A program made the position numbers and the translations under genes. From NCBI GenBank assembly GCA_040954595.2, contig CM082581.2, forward strand, positions 8,308,001-8,372,000: a stretch of DNA of 64,000 nucleotides, given 5' to 3'. Below, one piece after another: positions 28,401 to 38,995 of this stretch. This DNA comes from Balanoglossus misakiensis. Taxonomy: Eukaryota; Hemichordata. Under the pieces are notes generated by a model. It saw only the letters and a program-made list of their open reading frames with translations, did no database searches and had not been told where the DNA came from. How positions within the stretch are numbered: the stretch's first letter is position 1; every line of letters begins with the position of its first letter.

Positions 28401-31400
28401 TAAAAATAAGTCCACACACGTACCCATGGGATGAAATGCGTCAAAAACAGCTGTCTACTCGATAATTCATGAAGTCGTGCCCACAGCCTAATAATTACAC
28501 TGGTACTGATTTGTACGCTTTAGTACAAACTTCTAAAAGCGAAAATTTTAAGTCCTCAATGCAACTTATATGATATTGGCTACTTCACATTGTTCACTCT
28601 AAATGTAAGCTTTAAATATTTTCAGTCGTTACTTTCAGGAATCCTTTCAAGTTTCAGTAGCTGTTTATGTCCTCATCGTTGATTAGTTTATTGCACTCAA
28701 CAAAATATTCGTTTCTTCATGCTATCAAACTCGTTTGCAGGAAGTGTTCACGTATTAATATCATTATGCTATCTGCAACCTTAAACGTAGCAAAGATTTG
28801 AGCGATATGGAGAACTTGACCGAATTACCGCGTAGGGACACATATGTTACTAACAAATTACTACGCGCAGTTTGACTTCACGGGTTTGTAGTGCGCTAAT
28901 TTGTGGCGGGCGAAAAAAATGACACCGGATAAATTTAAGTGGAATGCCCTGGATATGTTCGCAGCCAATGCTGATAAATTACTGGGCTCGGCGTGGTGCC
29001 GATGTCAGGCTGTCATCTGTGTGTACTTCTACTTAAGAACAATTGATTGATGGTATTGTATACTGCAGAATGCTGATGGCAAATGTCTTTCCCCCACTGG
29101 ATTGTCTGACACATGCGCAGCGGGCCCCTCGATTGGCGCATTCCTGCTACAATATCCAATGGCAGCGTTACATCTGTAATAACCTTCTGTTGGATGACAG
29201 ACTGTGGACCAGGTAACGAGACAGTTATCGGAGAAGCCCTACAAGTTCGCCCGTCATCGGGCTGGTATTTAAACGAGAAGGGGCATCGCGAGGACTGTGT
29301 TTGATATCTACTGAGACAAACGTCACCCACCATTTCTTTACTTTCTTAAACAGCAATTAGATGGAACTAGAAGACGCATTACTTCTTCAGATTCTTTATA
29401 GTTTGAGATAATTGTCCCGAGTTGCGGACATGTGACCGATTTACCGATGAGGTTAAATGTTTCGGCCGTAAAAAGTCGTCCCGTGTGTTTTGAGCAAATT
29501 CCGCGATGATCTTGGTCAGGTGTAAACATACAGTTTCCATGGAAACGAGTGGCGTCACGCGAAACACGAACAGGTTATTTGTCTGTCACCAGACGCCATA
29601 AAGCGGAATAGCTGTCGATGCAGAGGCGTTCAAACACGAATAGATTTAAGGGCACACCTGTTAACGTGACTGTTCTGTTAAACAGGTGAGCGCTCCCGTT
29701 TTAGTTCACACGGGATTGTAGGAAATGTCGCACAACAGAGCGACAGAGGGGCTGTGCACTTTTATTGTGACGTAACGGTTCTTAGCCGCAAGTCCCTCGA
29801 CGCTGACAAGTCTTCAGTTTAATAAAAAATTAAGTGAAACATCTATCTTCACAAAACCGCAAACATCATTTGAGACGAAATTATAACACATTAAATACCG
29901 CGACGCGTTTCACTGGCACGTCCCACGTGTGATTATAATAAGCCATCAACGATTTCGGGGAAAGAGTTGCTTTTAAACTAATTTTAATCGATATGTGAGA
30001 AATTAGGAGGAGAATCTGAATCCAGATTACAAACTAGTCCTACCTACGATGAACAATTATATAAGCTGATTATTCTGTCGCGACTTTTAAAACACAAATG
30101 AAGAACGCGCTCTGTTTTCCATCCCCTAGCAACACTAGGTGTTTGGTAAAAGCCGAAACAGCTGTGTAAAAAGGTAAATTTGAAGTGAAATAACTTTTCC
30201 CCCGTCGGCTGTAAGCATAAGTTCTTATCATTGAACGAGCCGACAGTTTTATTGCTTTATGGGGACAGTAAATTGGATATTTGTGGTAACTATTGTGTTA
30301 AAAACAAATATGTATCATGAAATCTGTGCTATGATGGTGTCAATAAAGCCAAAGAATGCCCTTGAGAGGGATGTAAGCACCGTGCAGGGTGTTGCGTTGC
30401 TATACGATTTCCCCTGTTAAAGTCATTGCGTAAACCTCTTGCTTTTGCACAGGTGGGCATTTATGTGAGCGTCTAGCCGTGTACAGTGCAGTAAACGACA
30501 GAACACGATTTACAAAATCATATAATGCATTGTTATAAAACTCGTTTTCCTTCCGCTGTTTTTATTGAATCTGATTGTACCTTTGAGATGAACGCCCGTG
30601 TCAGCTTGGATCGATACAGCGTGAAATTTGTATACAGTGGGCGAGAATACAAAACTAAAGGAGGGGGTGTAATGAACCGGGGTGTACGCATTGATTTCCC
30701 GCGAAAAAATAGCTTAAGTCTTTGAACATGATTCTGCTAGATCGATGTAAGTTATCGTTTGCGAGTTCGGGTGATAGCGGAGAGTGTTGGCGATTCTGAA
30801 GTAACACATTCACTCAGAAAGTACAGCTGAAACGTCAAGCTCGCCTCTCAGGCTGAGTATATCCAAAACTGTCCTCATAGCTCATTGTTGTCATGGAAAC
30901 CTCGCCCAAACATAATCTGGGGTTAGAAGTGTCACTTTGCAGTCGTCGCTTTCAGAACAAAATCTAGATGTCAACTACTCGACGTGGAACCGTTAATGCC
31001 ATCATCCGTCGAACGTTTCAAGTTTCAAGCGACAGAACTGATTTATAAGCGTGTGTCCTTACTAAAAATCAGATATTGCAATGCGGGACAGGTGTAAAAT
31101 ATGCGACGTCTTCCCTGAAAACATAAACTACACGACCCCGAGAGCTCAGACGCCATTATAACGTAAAATATTTCACATTTTCCCTCATTGATTAGAAACA
31201 CGGGAACGTCAAGTCAGACTTCCATAAAACGTATTATGGTTGTAAAAATGGGGGCTAAAAGACGAATCTAATTAAAAAACAACATAAAATGAAGTTTTAC
31301 TCCTCCCATAGGAAACCTTCACATCCTTTTTAATTTGAGAACCAACTAAATGATCAAATCACGGCGCGAGTAAAATAGAATGTATGTATCAAATTTGTTC

Positions 31401-33631
31401 ACCCTGGTCATAACAATAATTTCTGGTAACAACACCGAGAAGCAGTGTGGGATGAGGTGGGGTGGGGTAGGGATGGGGTATGAAGGGAGACTATCCATAT
31501 CGATATAAAATCCGATAATCAGTTCTACTGATCTGTAATTTTCGGCGTACCATCGGAACACTTTCCGAAATGAACACTCTCTCGACTGATTAAATTTTTG
31601 TAGACCATTTATCACACTCGCCGCCAGAGTAGAGTCACTGGACCAGGCCAAATTAAGCTTTCTCTGTTTTTACGAAGGGCTGGCCCCCGCCAGCTGACTG
31701 ATCTGCGTCTTGCCTCTATTAGATCCGTTCGGGGGGAGTCTTGTTCCGCGGTTAATGAGAAAGATTGCGGGAAGAGATAGCGAACAGAGTACCATGTCCG
31801 ACTGCTGAATTCTGCTAATATGAAGAAAGTGCTTTTTACGCTCAGTGCCATCTATTTCAACCGCGGACGGTAAAAAGAACTCGATTCCCCGGTACTTGTG
31901 GTGAAAGTGAAGTTGCCGCCAAGTGGAAATCGCACTCCGTGGCGAACAGGTTCATCAAAGTTTGGGGTTACTGGAGGTCATTGAAGTGAAGGCGGCACTA
32001 AAATTTAAAGGCCAGGGCTATAGCCCGCAACGGCTTTTGAAAATTCATATTATATTTCGCATCCTTGAATGCAAGCTGGGAATACTGCACAAACCAACCA
32101 TTAGACTTTAACGTTCACAAACGTTTAATGCCATGATTTACCGACGCTGGGTCCAATCCGGACATAATCCAATGATGGCAATTTGCAAACGCACTCGTGG
32201 GAAACGTTTCTCCGCGGCTTGGCAGAACACTCTAGAATTTGATATACTCTGCACACCGCTACCCGAGATTTCTCTGTGTCGGTATCTCGCCGTCGCACAA
32301 ATACGAATTTCAGCGGATCAGTTTTTGTCCGCCACGTGACAAAATTTGTTTGGGTGTCACCTAATTATTCTTACCCACGGGAATTGTAGGACTTGCTTAT
32401 AATTACATTCTGGGTGGGGTAATGTCCATCTAGCTATTTACATGTATTACCAAGTCAGCTGCACATCTGTTACCATACAAATTACGGCATGTGGCAGGGA
32501 TTTAAATTTGCATAAATTAGCCTAGTATCATGGCTAATTGGTTATCGACATAATGAATATAATTACAATCCTAATTGCTTACACTAAATATGCGCTCCTT
32601 CTGTTTGCATACGCTTCGTGGCAAATGCGGTGGCACCATGTGTTAATGATTGTCAAATAATTAACGGTTATTGTTGACTCGCACGGATTGCAAGAGAGTT
32701 AATACTGTACACGTTCTCATTAAAATGGTTTGATTTTTGCTTGTTATTAAATTTAACGAACGATCGCCGCCAAAAAATTGAATCTACAACGCTAACATGA
32801 GCCGCGGCTGAAAACGAAGCAATTAAGCGGTCTGCCTCCTTCAAGTTCAGCATTTTCATCGATTTACCTGAACACTAATGTCAATGTGTTCCCCCTTTCT
32901 ACTTTTTGTAAATTTAATTTCAGGCAGATAATTTCCATGTTGTCCACAACAACCTGTCTTATCTCAGATGTTTATGTTGCCCCACCCTTCAGCATAATTG
33001 CCACGCCACAAGGAATTATCGGCGAGCTGAAGTGATTTCTGATCGGGGCCCCCACGAAAACACTTCTGCCTCGACAACATGTACAAAGTACACGAGAATG
33101 GTGATACCTAATTGGAATTTGTCGTTTTCTGCACACAACCTTCAAGTTTAAGGTGACCTCGACTTGTTATCCGCGCCTTATCTGGAGAGCAATGTCAGAA
33201 AGGTTCTGATTGTGACCGATCGATAAAAAACCGGGAAGCGTTTTCGTAAAACGGTAAACAGAATGAGGCTAAAGATTGCCTCTTTGCCGTGTTTCCTTAA
33301 GGAACGGCAAACATTTTGCCATAAAAAATTTAGTATTCATACATTGTTATGCAAAATTGCCCACCCCAACATTCCACCACCTGTGTACATGCATATCCCC
33401 GTCTTCTCCCTGCGTGTTCGCCAGTTTAGTCTCCTGATAGTGAATCCAGTGACTCACGAATAAACGTTATTAGAGATTATATCGCCTGCTTTTTCTCCAG
33501 CTACCCTTACTTAACATACACACACACATACATGTACATACATACCGTGCACACACATACAATAACATACCTGAGACAAGCAGAACAACAGCAAATAGGA
33601 CAAACGCAAGAATTCGTGCGATTCTCTTCAT
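884..33631 (-). CDS. Gene A: nicotinic acetylcholine receptor subunit, non-alpha type (whole gene, 7 exons)
   Basis: The product is one subunit of a pentameric, cation-selective acetylcholine-gated channel in the plasma membrane. The joined exons 33571-33631, 5550-5695, 3227-3271, 2827-2936, 2401-2603, 1882-2220 and 884-1479 total 1500 nt, giving 499 residues, a normal length for the family. Seen in the protein: a signal peptide (about 1-20); an extracellular ligand-binding domain (about 22-236) with Cys-loop C155-C169; M1 from about 238; the pore helix M2 (about 269-290) preceded by GEK and followed by AETLP; M3 (about 303-325); a cytoplasmic loop with basic and amphipathic stretches; and M4 (about 466-486). 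The loop-B Trp (176) and the loop-D Trp in RWYDEF are kept. The adjacent cysteine pair of alpha subunits is absent. N-glycosylation sequons include NRT, NTS, NIT, NAS and NGT. It could be called beta-like; the true orthologue is not known to me. The link to exon 1 is inferred from phase. Confidence 0.88.
1480..1881 (-). other. Gene A intron 6 (402 bp)
   Basis: The donor is GTAAGG and the acceptor CTAG. The intron is AT-rich. A TACATGTA palindrome lies at 1766-1773. I see no gene inside it; frames that read in from exon 6 are just intron read-through. Confidence 0.85.
1882..2220 (-). CDS. Gene A exon 6: loop C, M1 and M2 pore
   Basis: This 339 nt exon has the same length as its gene B counterpart. 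It starts inside a Gly codon after acceptor ACAG and ends inside a Gly codon at donor GTAAGG. It holds FEGDTEW, a loop-C region without the adjacent cysteine pair but with a single Cys (207), then [24 protein letters not shown] (start of M1), PVESGEK and the M2 helix [19 protein letters not shown]. The Glu of GEK and the Glu at the outer end of M2 are the charged rings of cation channels, and no Pro is inserted before M2 as in anion channels. Confidence 0.95.
2249..2370. repeat. Two-copy 63 bp tandem duplication in gene A intron 5
   Basis: Copies start at 2249 and 2312. Each has GCTTCAATGTGACAAAACA followed, after a variable patch, by CGGACTTGTGATTGGTCGGA. Together they fill most of the 180 bp intron (2221-2400). 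Confidence 0.9.
2401..2603 (-). CDS. Gene A exon 5: Cys-loop
   Basis: This is a 203 nt exon, equal in length to gene B exon 5. The split Asn codon with exon 4 gives LYENADIKYED. It encodes [10 protein letters not shown], the Cys-loop [15 protein letters not shown] (13 residues between the cysteines, positions 2459-2503), and [11 protein letters not shown] with the loop-B tryptophan. It ends ...GGGACAG at donor GTATGT. Confidence 0.95.
2827..2936 (-). CDS. Gene A exon 4 (110 nt): loops D and A
   Basis: The exon is 110 nt, the classic size of nAChR exon 4. It follows acceptor CTCCAG and ends at donor GTAGGT. It encodes [17 protein letters not shown] and then [11 protein letters not shown]. The Trp of RW matches the complementary-face loop-D Trp, and the Tyr of LYEN matches loop A. 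Confidence 0.95.
3227..3271 (-). CDS. Gene A exon 3 (45 nt)
   Basis: The exon reads [15 protein letters not shown], exactly 15 codons, between acceptor TTTCAG and donor GTGAGT. A 45 nt third exon is a hallmark of nAChR subunit genes. It is too short to appear as an open frame and was found by splice logic. Confidence 0.95.
3272..5549 (-). other. Gene A intron 2 (2278 bp)
   Basis: AT-rich intron with a TACATGTA palindrome at 3859-3866 and a run of 13 C at 4958-4970. No coding sequence was recognised on either strand. Confidence 0.8.
5550..5695 (-). CDS. Gene A exon 2: start of the mature extracellular domain
   Basis: This 146 nt exon lies between acceptor CATGCAG and donor GTAAGT and starts with two bases of a Gly codon (phase 1). 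It encodes [18 protein letters not shown], then [16 protein letters not shown] and [12 protein letters not shown], which is the N-terminal helix and first strands of the family. The same frame stays open upstream to about 5819 but has no ATG there, so the start codon must lie on another exon. Confidence 0.93.
6500..6542. repeat. CCAA microsatellite
   Basis: Repeats of CCAA with two CAAA interruptions in gene A intron 1. It is followed by a palindrome-rich patch with TACATGTA at 6551 and 6573. Confidence 0.9.
7275..7317. repeat. GGGA/GACA low-complexity tract
   Basis: A purine-rich tract that changes into GACA repeats. Confidence 0.85.
9797..9855. promoter_or_regulatory. Promoter-like cluster: three ETS cores, TATA box, YY1-like site
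   Basis: ACCGGAAGT at 9797-9805 is followed at once by TATATAAAA (9805-9813), then ACCGGAAGC (9819-9827), GACGCCATTTT and an inverted ACTTCCGG (9848-9855), all within 59 bp. ETS cores with a CGCCAT element are typical of animal core promoters. No coding exon was recognised on either side, so any transcript would be non-coding or start a gene I cannot see. Confidence 0.3.
14955..15005. repeat. Short direct repeat, period 29 bp
   Basis: ATTTCAGATCGTCATATATT occurs at 14955 and again at 14984, identical over at least 22 bases. This looks like local slippage. Confidence 0.8.
17441..17519. repeat. Compound CATC / CAGA microsatellite
   Basis: CATC repeats (one CCTC interruption) run to about 17484 and are followed directly by CAGA repeats. 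Confidence 0.95.
18018..18041. repeat. Paired G9 runs
   Basis: Nine G at 18018-18026 and nine G at 18033-18041, separated by CGAGGC. Confidence 0.9.
25987..26061. repeat. Two-copy imperfect direct repeat, period 42 bp
   Basis: Copies starting at 25987 and 26029 share GACATCATTG, a T-rich patch and AGCGCCT. Confidence 0.6.
33519..33568. repeat. CA/TG microsatellite just inside the gene A intron 1 donor
   Basis: On the plus strand this is a CA-rich and CATA-rich tract. In the gene A transcript it reads as a UG-rich tract beginning a few bases after the 5' splice site, with several extra GTATGT hexamers. Confidence 0.85.
33571..33631 (-). CDS. Gene A exon 1: signal peptide
   Basis: ATG at 33631 opens 20 codons plus one base: [20 protein letters not shown], a basic N-region followed by a hydrophobic core, which is a textbook signal peptide. 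It ends TCAG at donor GTATGT. The single leftover G joins GG of exon 2 to make Gly, so phase 1 matches and the total frame becomes 1500 nt. The base at -3 is G, a favourable start context. Assignment to gene A rests on strand, phase and the absence of a closer candidate with an ATG. Confidence 0.72.
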
Positions 33632-36600
33632 GACGTCTTTCGCAACTTACACAACAATGGCTTCGGTGGTGTGTTTTCACGTCACGACTTGCGGCTAGCT
33701 TTCTCCAGTATTGTCCGTTTGGTATATTTGTAAGTCACACGCTCATGGAAAAGGGTACTTTTTTTCCTAAATCGCAGATGTAATATTCAAACCATCGGTA
33801 ATGTGAATTTCCGTGTGCAGGTTCCCTGTTATCAGGCGGTGCGTGGATTACGGCCGGTGATGTTCTTTGGAAGCGACGTTTCTGCGTGTTCCATACTCTG
33901 ACCAATATATATCGAGAGAAAAAAAACACACACGAGAAATCCTCCAAGAGAGTGATAGGTTATAGCGGATTTTCTAATCAAACCAAATGGGCTGTAAGCA
34001 ATGTACTCGTTGAACACAGACCGCTTGAAGTTGGTTGTGGCCCAGGTTACATCCACACCTCGACAAGTCGTGATCTTCCCGGCGAGATTTGAAACGATAG
34101 AATTTTTATATCGGCGATCTCAAATAGCCAGCATCGCGTTACTCCCCTCGAAATTGTTGTCATAACTTTCCTAAGTGGCAACTGTAAAAAAAGGCGGGAA
34201 CGAATCATCGGAGGCTTGTCGGCTATCGGTGATCCAAGCAGCTGCGCAATTCCATCACCAGCGGACACTGAGCGGTGTAAATCCGTGGCTGCGTGAAAAC
34301 GCTTCTGACTCGGAGATGCGTGCGTTGAGCAAAAAAATCACCCGAGTGAACAATGGTGGCGCGTTCTTCGATTCAGCAAATATGCATCAGTGCGCGAGTC
34401 CTCCACTAGACATTCCCCGTCACGTTATACTGAGAGCTGAGTGCGGTGTATTCCCGTCACGTGCAACCGTGGCTAACGGCAGCGGAGACCAGCAGTCACC
34501 AAGACGAGGCTGGCAAATATGTCGCCAATCAGAGAGCCGCAGGACAAGGAGTGCGACAGGCGGCGCAGCCTGGCACGTGGTTCGAGAAAAAAAGGGGTAA
34601 TTAGCGTATCAGCAAGTGTCGATCTGGCCTCAGCTGATGTGGCGGTATCCGAAGCGTTTTCAGTTATTTCTTTGAGCAACTCTCGTTTTCACTCTGCAAG
34701 AGAAAGGAGAGACAAAGCGAGACTTGGGGGTATCCACTAACTCGTCAAACATTGCGGCGTTCACAAATGCTGACAAGATTCGTGATAAAAACTCCCTACC
34801 ACTAAGTCGAGATAAAAAAATAAATTCAGTCTACACATGGTTATTTGCCAAGATTATTTCGCTACAGCCCACACGCTAAAATATAAGACCAGTTTAACTC
34901 ACATTATCGGCGTCTTATGAGTGAGATTAGTTTTATGATTCCATAAAATTTAAGACCACATAAAGTCTTGGCATTTCAGTGCCAAAGATTTATAAAAGTA
35001 CTCTGGTACTTCAAAGGACGGTTTAATTTCTTAAAGCCTCCTGTCAACAGAATACAAACTTCCCAAACTCGCCATAAGTAGCGTCCTTGATGTATACATG
35101 GATCTAAGACGTTTATCATTGTCTATCAGAACCTGGTTTCGTCAAACCCATATTATTTCATATTTTAGCTAGGAAATTTGCGTTCGAAATACGATATTTT
35201 CGTTCTTTTCTTTCCTGATTTACCGATGGCACGGTTCATGACAGATTGGGTCGGTCATTCGGGAAAAATTTAAAATAAAAATAATTTTACCACTCCATTT
35301 AAATAATATTGAATATTATTGCTTTGTAGCATGAATGGAATGAATTGAACATGACATGGTACCTGCTTATACCCGACTGGACCACAGAGGACGTTGTTCG
35401 ACCACGAAATTAGGACCCGTCACCGACATACCCCCGTCAGAGGCAAAATACCAGAGTCTGTCGACATTCGACAGAGAAATTTAAGGGGCTACACTCAGAT
35501 GTAACAAAAATTATCGTAATCGCAGGCATTGAAGTGAACATTCAAGATAAACACAAAATGCACGCGTGCCTCACAGAAATGCAATCAGACTATGTCTCCA
35601 TGAATTCGTAATATCGACACTATAGAGCTATCGCAGGAGACATTAATAATTGTCGTATTGCAGAAACGTGAGAAGTGTTTGCTCGTTTAATTCCTTGTCG
35701 TGATTAACAACCTCGGCAAGAGCCTTGACAGTTTTGATGTTTAACACCCCCATCTTCTGCCACCCGAGAAGAATTGACTTTTATTCCTCTCTTAATTTCA
35801 CAAGAGTAATCGTAACGACAGTCCATTATTTCACTCTGCCTGGCAATGAATCAGAGTGACGATGATGCAAGCTGGGCAGGCAATATTTCTTTCCCTCGAA
35901 ACTACATGTAGTCATTAAGAACAGGGGCTGCGTCGTTTCAATTCCGGATGACCACCGGACTGTGGTTGATCAGTTTAAATCATTACCGTTATAAATTGAC
36001 CTGAACCGAACTGCTTCGATCTACAATGTGAATGACTGTGAATAGAGCTTTCTTTACAATGCAAGACGAACATGCGTTCTAACTAAGAAACGCTGAATAA
36101 TAATGCATATGGATACAGAAACACACGCACAAATAATGTGTGTTAGCTTGGCTATACATGTATGGCACCATTCTGTCTCGTTTCTGTGCCAAAATCGGAC
36201 GATCGGTGCACACTTTTGAAGCAAGAGTCTGATGTTGATCGACGAGAGCAATGGGGAATAAAGGAAAACACGCCTGTAAAAGTCAACACTTATTTGCAGA
36301 GGCATTTTTTGCACATGAACGGTTCAATACTGACATTTCCGTTTTGCTTTCACGGCGAAAGGAAGAAAGAAAGACAGACGGATGAATGACTCGAACACTG
36401 AGTTCAAATTGACTGTTTGTTTAAAACTCTGTTTGTACTTTCTTTGCTCTCGGTTGTACTTGAAGCGAATGAAATTGCATCACTCATGCGTGACCGAATT
36501 TGTTATTTGCTGGTATGATGAGCGCAACGCGCACGTCCTTTTTTGTGGTGCCACCCGGCCAAATAAGATTCGGTTGACATGGCGCTGGATTATCAGCTGA

Positions 36601-38784
36601 CCCCCTTTTAACCAATCAGTTACGCGTGTCGCGGTGGTGAGGCTCTCATACAGCTGACGTAACGTCTTTCTGACATTAAGTGAACTCAGGGTCTCGTGAG
36701 ATCTCGCAGTGAGCAGAACAAATCATCTTTTACAGTTCGATGGGCATCGTCGACCTCTGTAGGGAGACACTGAGACACATGCATCAGTTTAAAATTTTGT
36801 CTTCGGCAACCCTTTGAGCAAGATGACTCGATCACAGACATAGATCTAACTGGTGACAGTTACTTAATTGTCTCTCGTTTCAGGGATCTAGACAATTCTT
36901 GCATGACTTGTGAAGCGCAATCCCCTCCTGACAAAGTCTTTTGTCACCGCGGTGTATTCCGATCGAATAATGTCCGAATGACTGATTACATGTAACTCCT
37001 TATCTATTGATGCTAGTTTGTAATATGATAGAAGAGAACGGCTAGAGTTTTCTTTGGCGCGCTTCACAGTCAGAAGTCGATACCAAGAAAAATGACATGG
37101 AAAGAATTTTAACGGTATTGATGTTGGCGAAGGACATATGGACGTATATTCAAATGTAAAAATACAAACAAATTTGATCAAGGATACCTTGCTCTGTAAC
37201 TCATGATAAACGTGACTGCTTTCCATCATGCTACAGTTTCGTGATGTTTTTCGCAAACCGCTTCGACTCGAGTGCATTAGGTGAAACAGAAAAACACACT
37301 CATCATTCTACATTCTGTTGTCATCCAAAGTCTTTACGTGTAATGGACTGAACTCTACAGCACCTATAGAACACACACACAAACTACGTAGCACACGCGT
37401 TGATTGTGTGTCGCTCTTTCGACCCCTGTCACTTTGAAGTTAATTCGCACTGATGTGTTTTTTGGCCATTCTCGCGAAAGCGTATCGAGCCGCGACGTCA
37501 GCTTTGAATAGACGGCCACAATTAGACGTGTCCTGTTTATGCATAATTGAACTGCATTCACTTTCAGCCATGAATCATTACCGACCGTTGAAAAAACACA
37601 ACGACAAATTTAATTTAATAAGAGTACTCGTACCATCAGCACCTGTTACCGCGACCAGCGACTGTCACGCTCATGTGTCTACATTTTCGTACCCGAAGCC
37701 GCAGATGAATCAAACATGTACCTTGACCTAGATATCCGACGAACCGTTATGACGTCATAATTTTCATGCAAAAATCTAAGTGAAATATTTGGTCTTTTTT
37801 AATTTATGATTTGACTCAGCTTTATCAAAAAGACTTTCCCGCTCATATCAACTCAAAATGAAACACTACCAAGATGCTCATAATTTGTTTCGAATCACGG
37901 CAAAATCTGCTGTCAGTACTTTCGTTGAACTCTTACGCAAGCTTAATCGTGCCTCCCGAAGTACATGACTTGTATAATATGGGAAGCAATTTACAGCGCT
38001 TAATTTTCCGTCTTAAGTAATGCTCGCTCATCCCCCTGTCAAAGTTCACATTCGACGGCGTGATTATCCGGAACGAGCTTTATATCCAGCGCGATCCATC
38101 TTCGTGGAAGTCAATAAATCAACCGCCAGCAACCTGAAACCGGCTTAAGGTACGTCTTAAAAAGTAAAGTGAAGTTTCTACGATGAACTTTGACCTGTCA
38201 GGCACTGCGTTTCGATAGAAACTGGTGACCAGCATTAAAAATCAAATGTGAAGCAAATGCACTTTTTGCCGGTAAACACGAGAGGTGACTCGACAATTCT
38301 CAGATGACAGGCGACGTCTTGACAGTGTGATTTTGTTTACAGCGTACACCGTACCAGCCCTGAGGGTTAACTCAACCGGAAACTCACCATCAAACCGGAA
38401 GCCGTTATTGTTTGCTTCAGAAGGAACTCGAGAGAGGTTAATTTGGGCACAACGTTTGTCGACGATAAATGCTGCATTATTTGAAAAATACTCAGGTACT
38501 ACTCGCGACTTAGGAGAGAATGTTTTCTCAGCCCCTTCTTCCAGAAAGAGCGATGTCGACGTCACCTTGAAAAACAACAACCATGTTGTTTCGCCCGCTT
38601 CCTGTGACGTTTTCAATATCTAATTTGTGAAAGCGAACTCTGCCCTATCTTTCGTTGGTACGTAATAGAACCACGGCGATTTTCAAAAGAACTTCAACAA
38701 CGACATAATTATTCAATCAAGTCATGTAATTAACACTGTGACTTTGCCCAGGGCGCATATGTCTACATCTTCCCTATGAGTTTG

Positions 38785-38802
38785 CGCGATGCATCCTGGG
38801 AA
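38785..38802 (-). promoter_or_regulatory. Staf/ZNF143-like binding site
   Basis: On the minus strand the site reads TTCCCAGGATGCATCGCG, close to the Staf consensus YWCCCRNMATSCMYYRCR as I remember it. No promoter or small RNA gene is evident next to it. Confidence 0.25.
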
Positions 38803-38977
38803 AACCGACATTTCGTGCATGTGTACTTTTGTACGTATACTAGTATATATATAGTTGGTCAACGACTCTAACATTTTAACTAATAATTTTTTTAGTGTAT
38901 TATTTGAAAACAGAAGTATAATGTTATGCATTTTACATGACTGAAGACTTTCTCGTTTGTTATGACGTACGATAAAT

Positions 38978-38995
38978 TGACGTCATTTGACGTCA
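38978..38995. promoter_or_regulatory. Two consensus CRE palindromes 10 bp apart
   Basis: TGACGTCA at 38978-38985 and 38988-38995, spaced by about one helical turn, about 5.3 kb upstream of the gene A start codon. This is the consensus site of CREB/ATF factors; activity is inferred. Confidence 0.35.

Larger units (their letters stand above)
5696..33570 (-). other. Gene A intron 1 (about 27.9 kb), no gene recognised inside
   Basis: The stretch runs from the donor after the signal exon (33570) to the acceptor of exon 2. All open frames are short and without recognisable domains. The contents I can name are listed separately: CCAA, GGGA/GACA and CATC/CAGA microsatellites, TACATGTA and TGACGTCA palindromes, an ETS/TATA cluster near 9.8 kb, G-rich runs near 18.02 kb, and short direct repeats near 14.96 and 26.0 kb. 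The rest shows no structure I can support. An unrecognised nested gene or RNA cannot be excluded. Confidence 0.6.

Noticed and set aside
34175-34600. A 141-codon plus-strand frame upstream of gene A
   Set aside because: About one frame of this length is expected by chance in the window, more in this GC-richer patch, and no domain is visible.
38242-38623. Overlapping 124- and 112-codon frames on opposite strands
   Set aside because: Several frames of this size are expected by chance; neither shows a motif.
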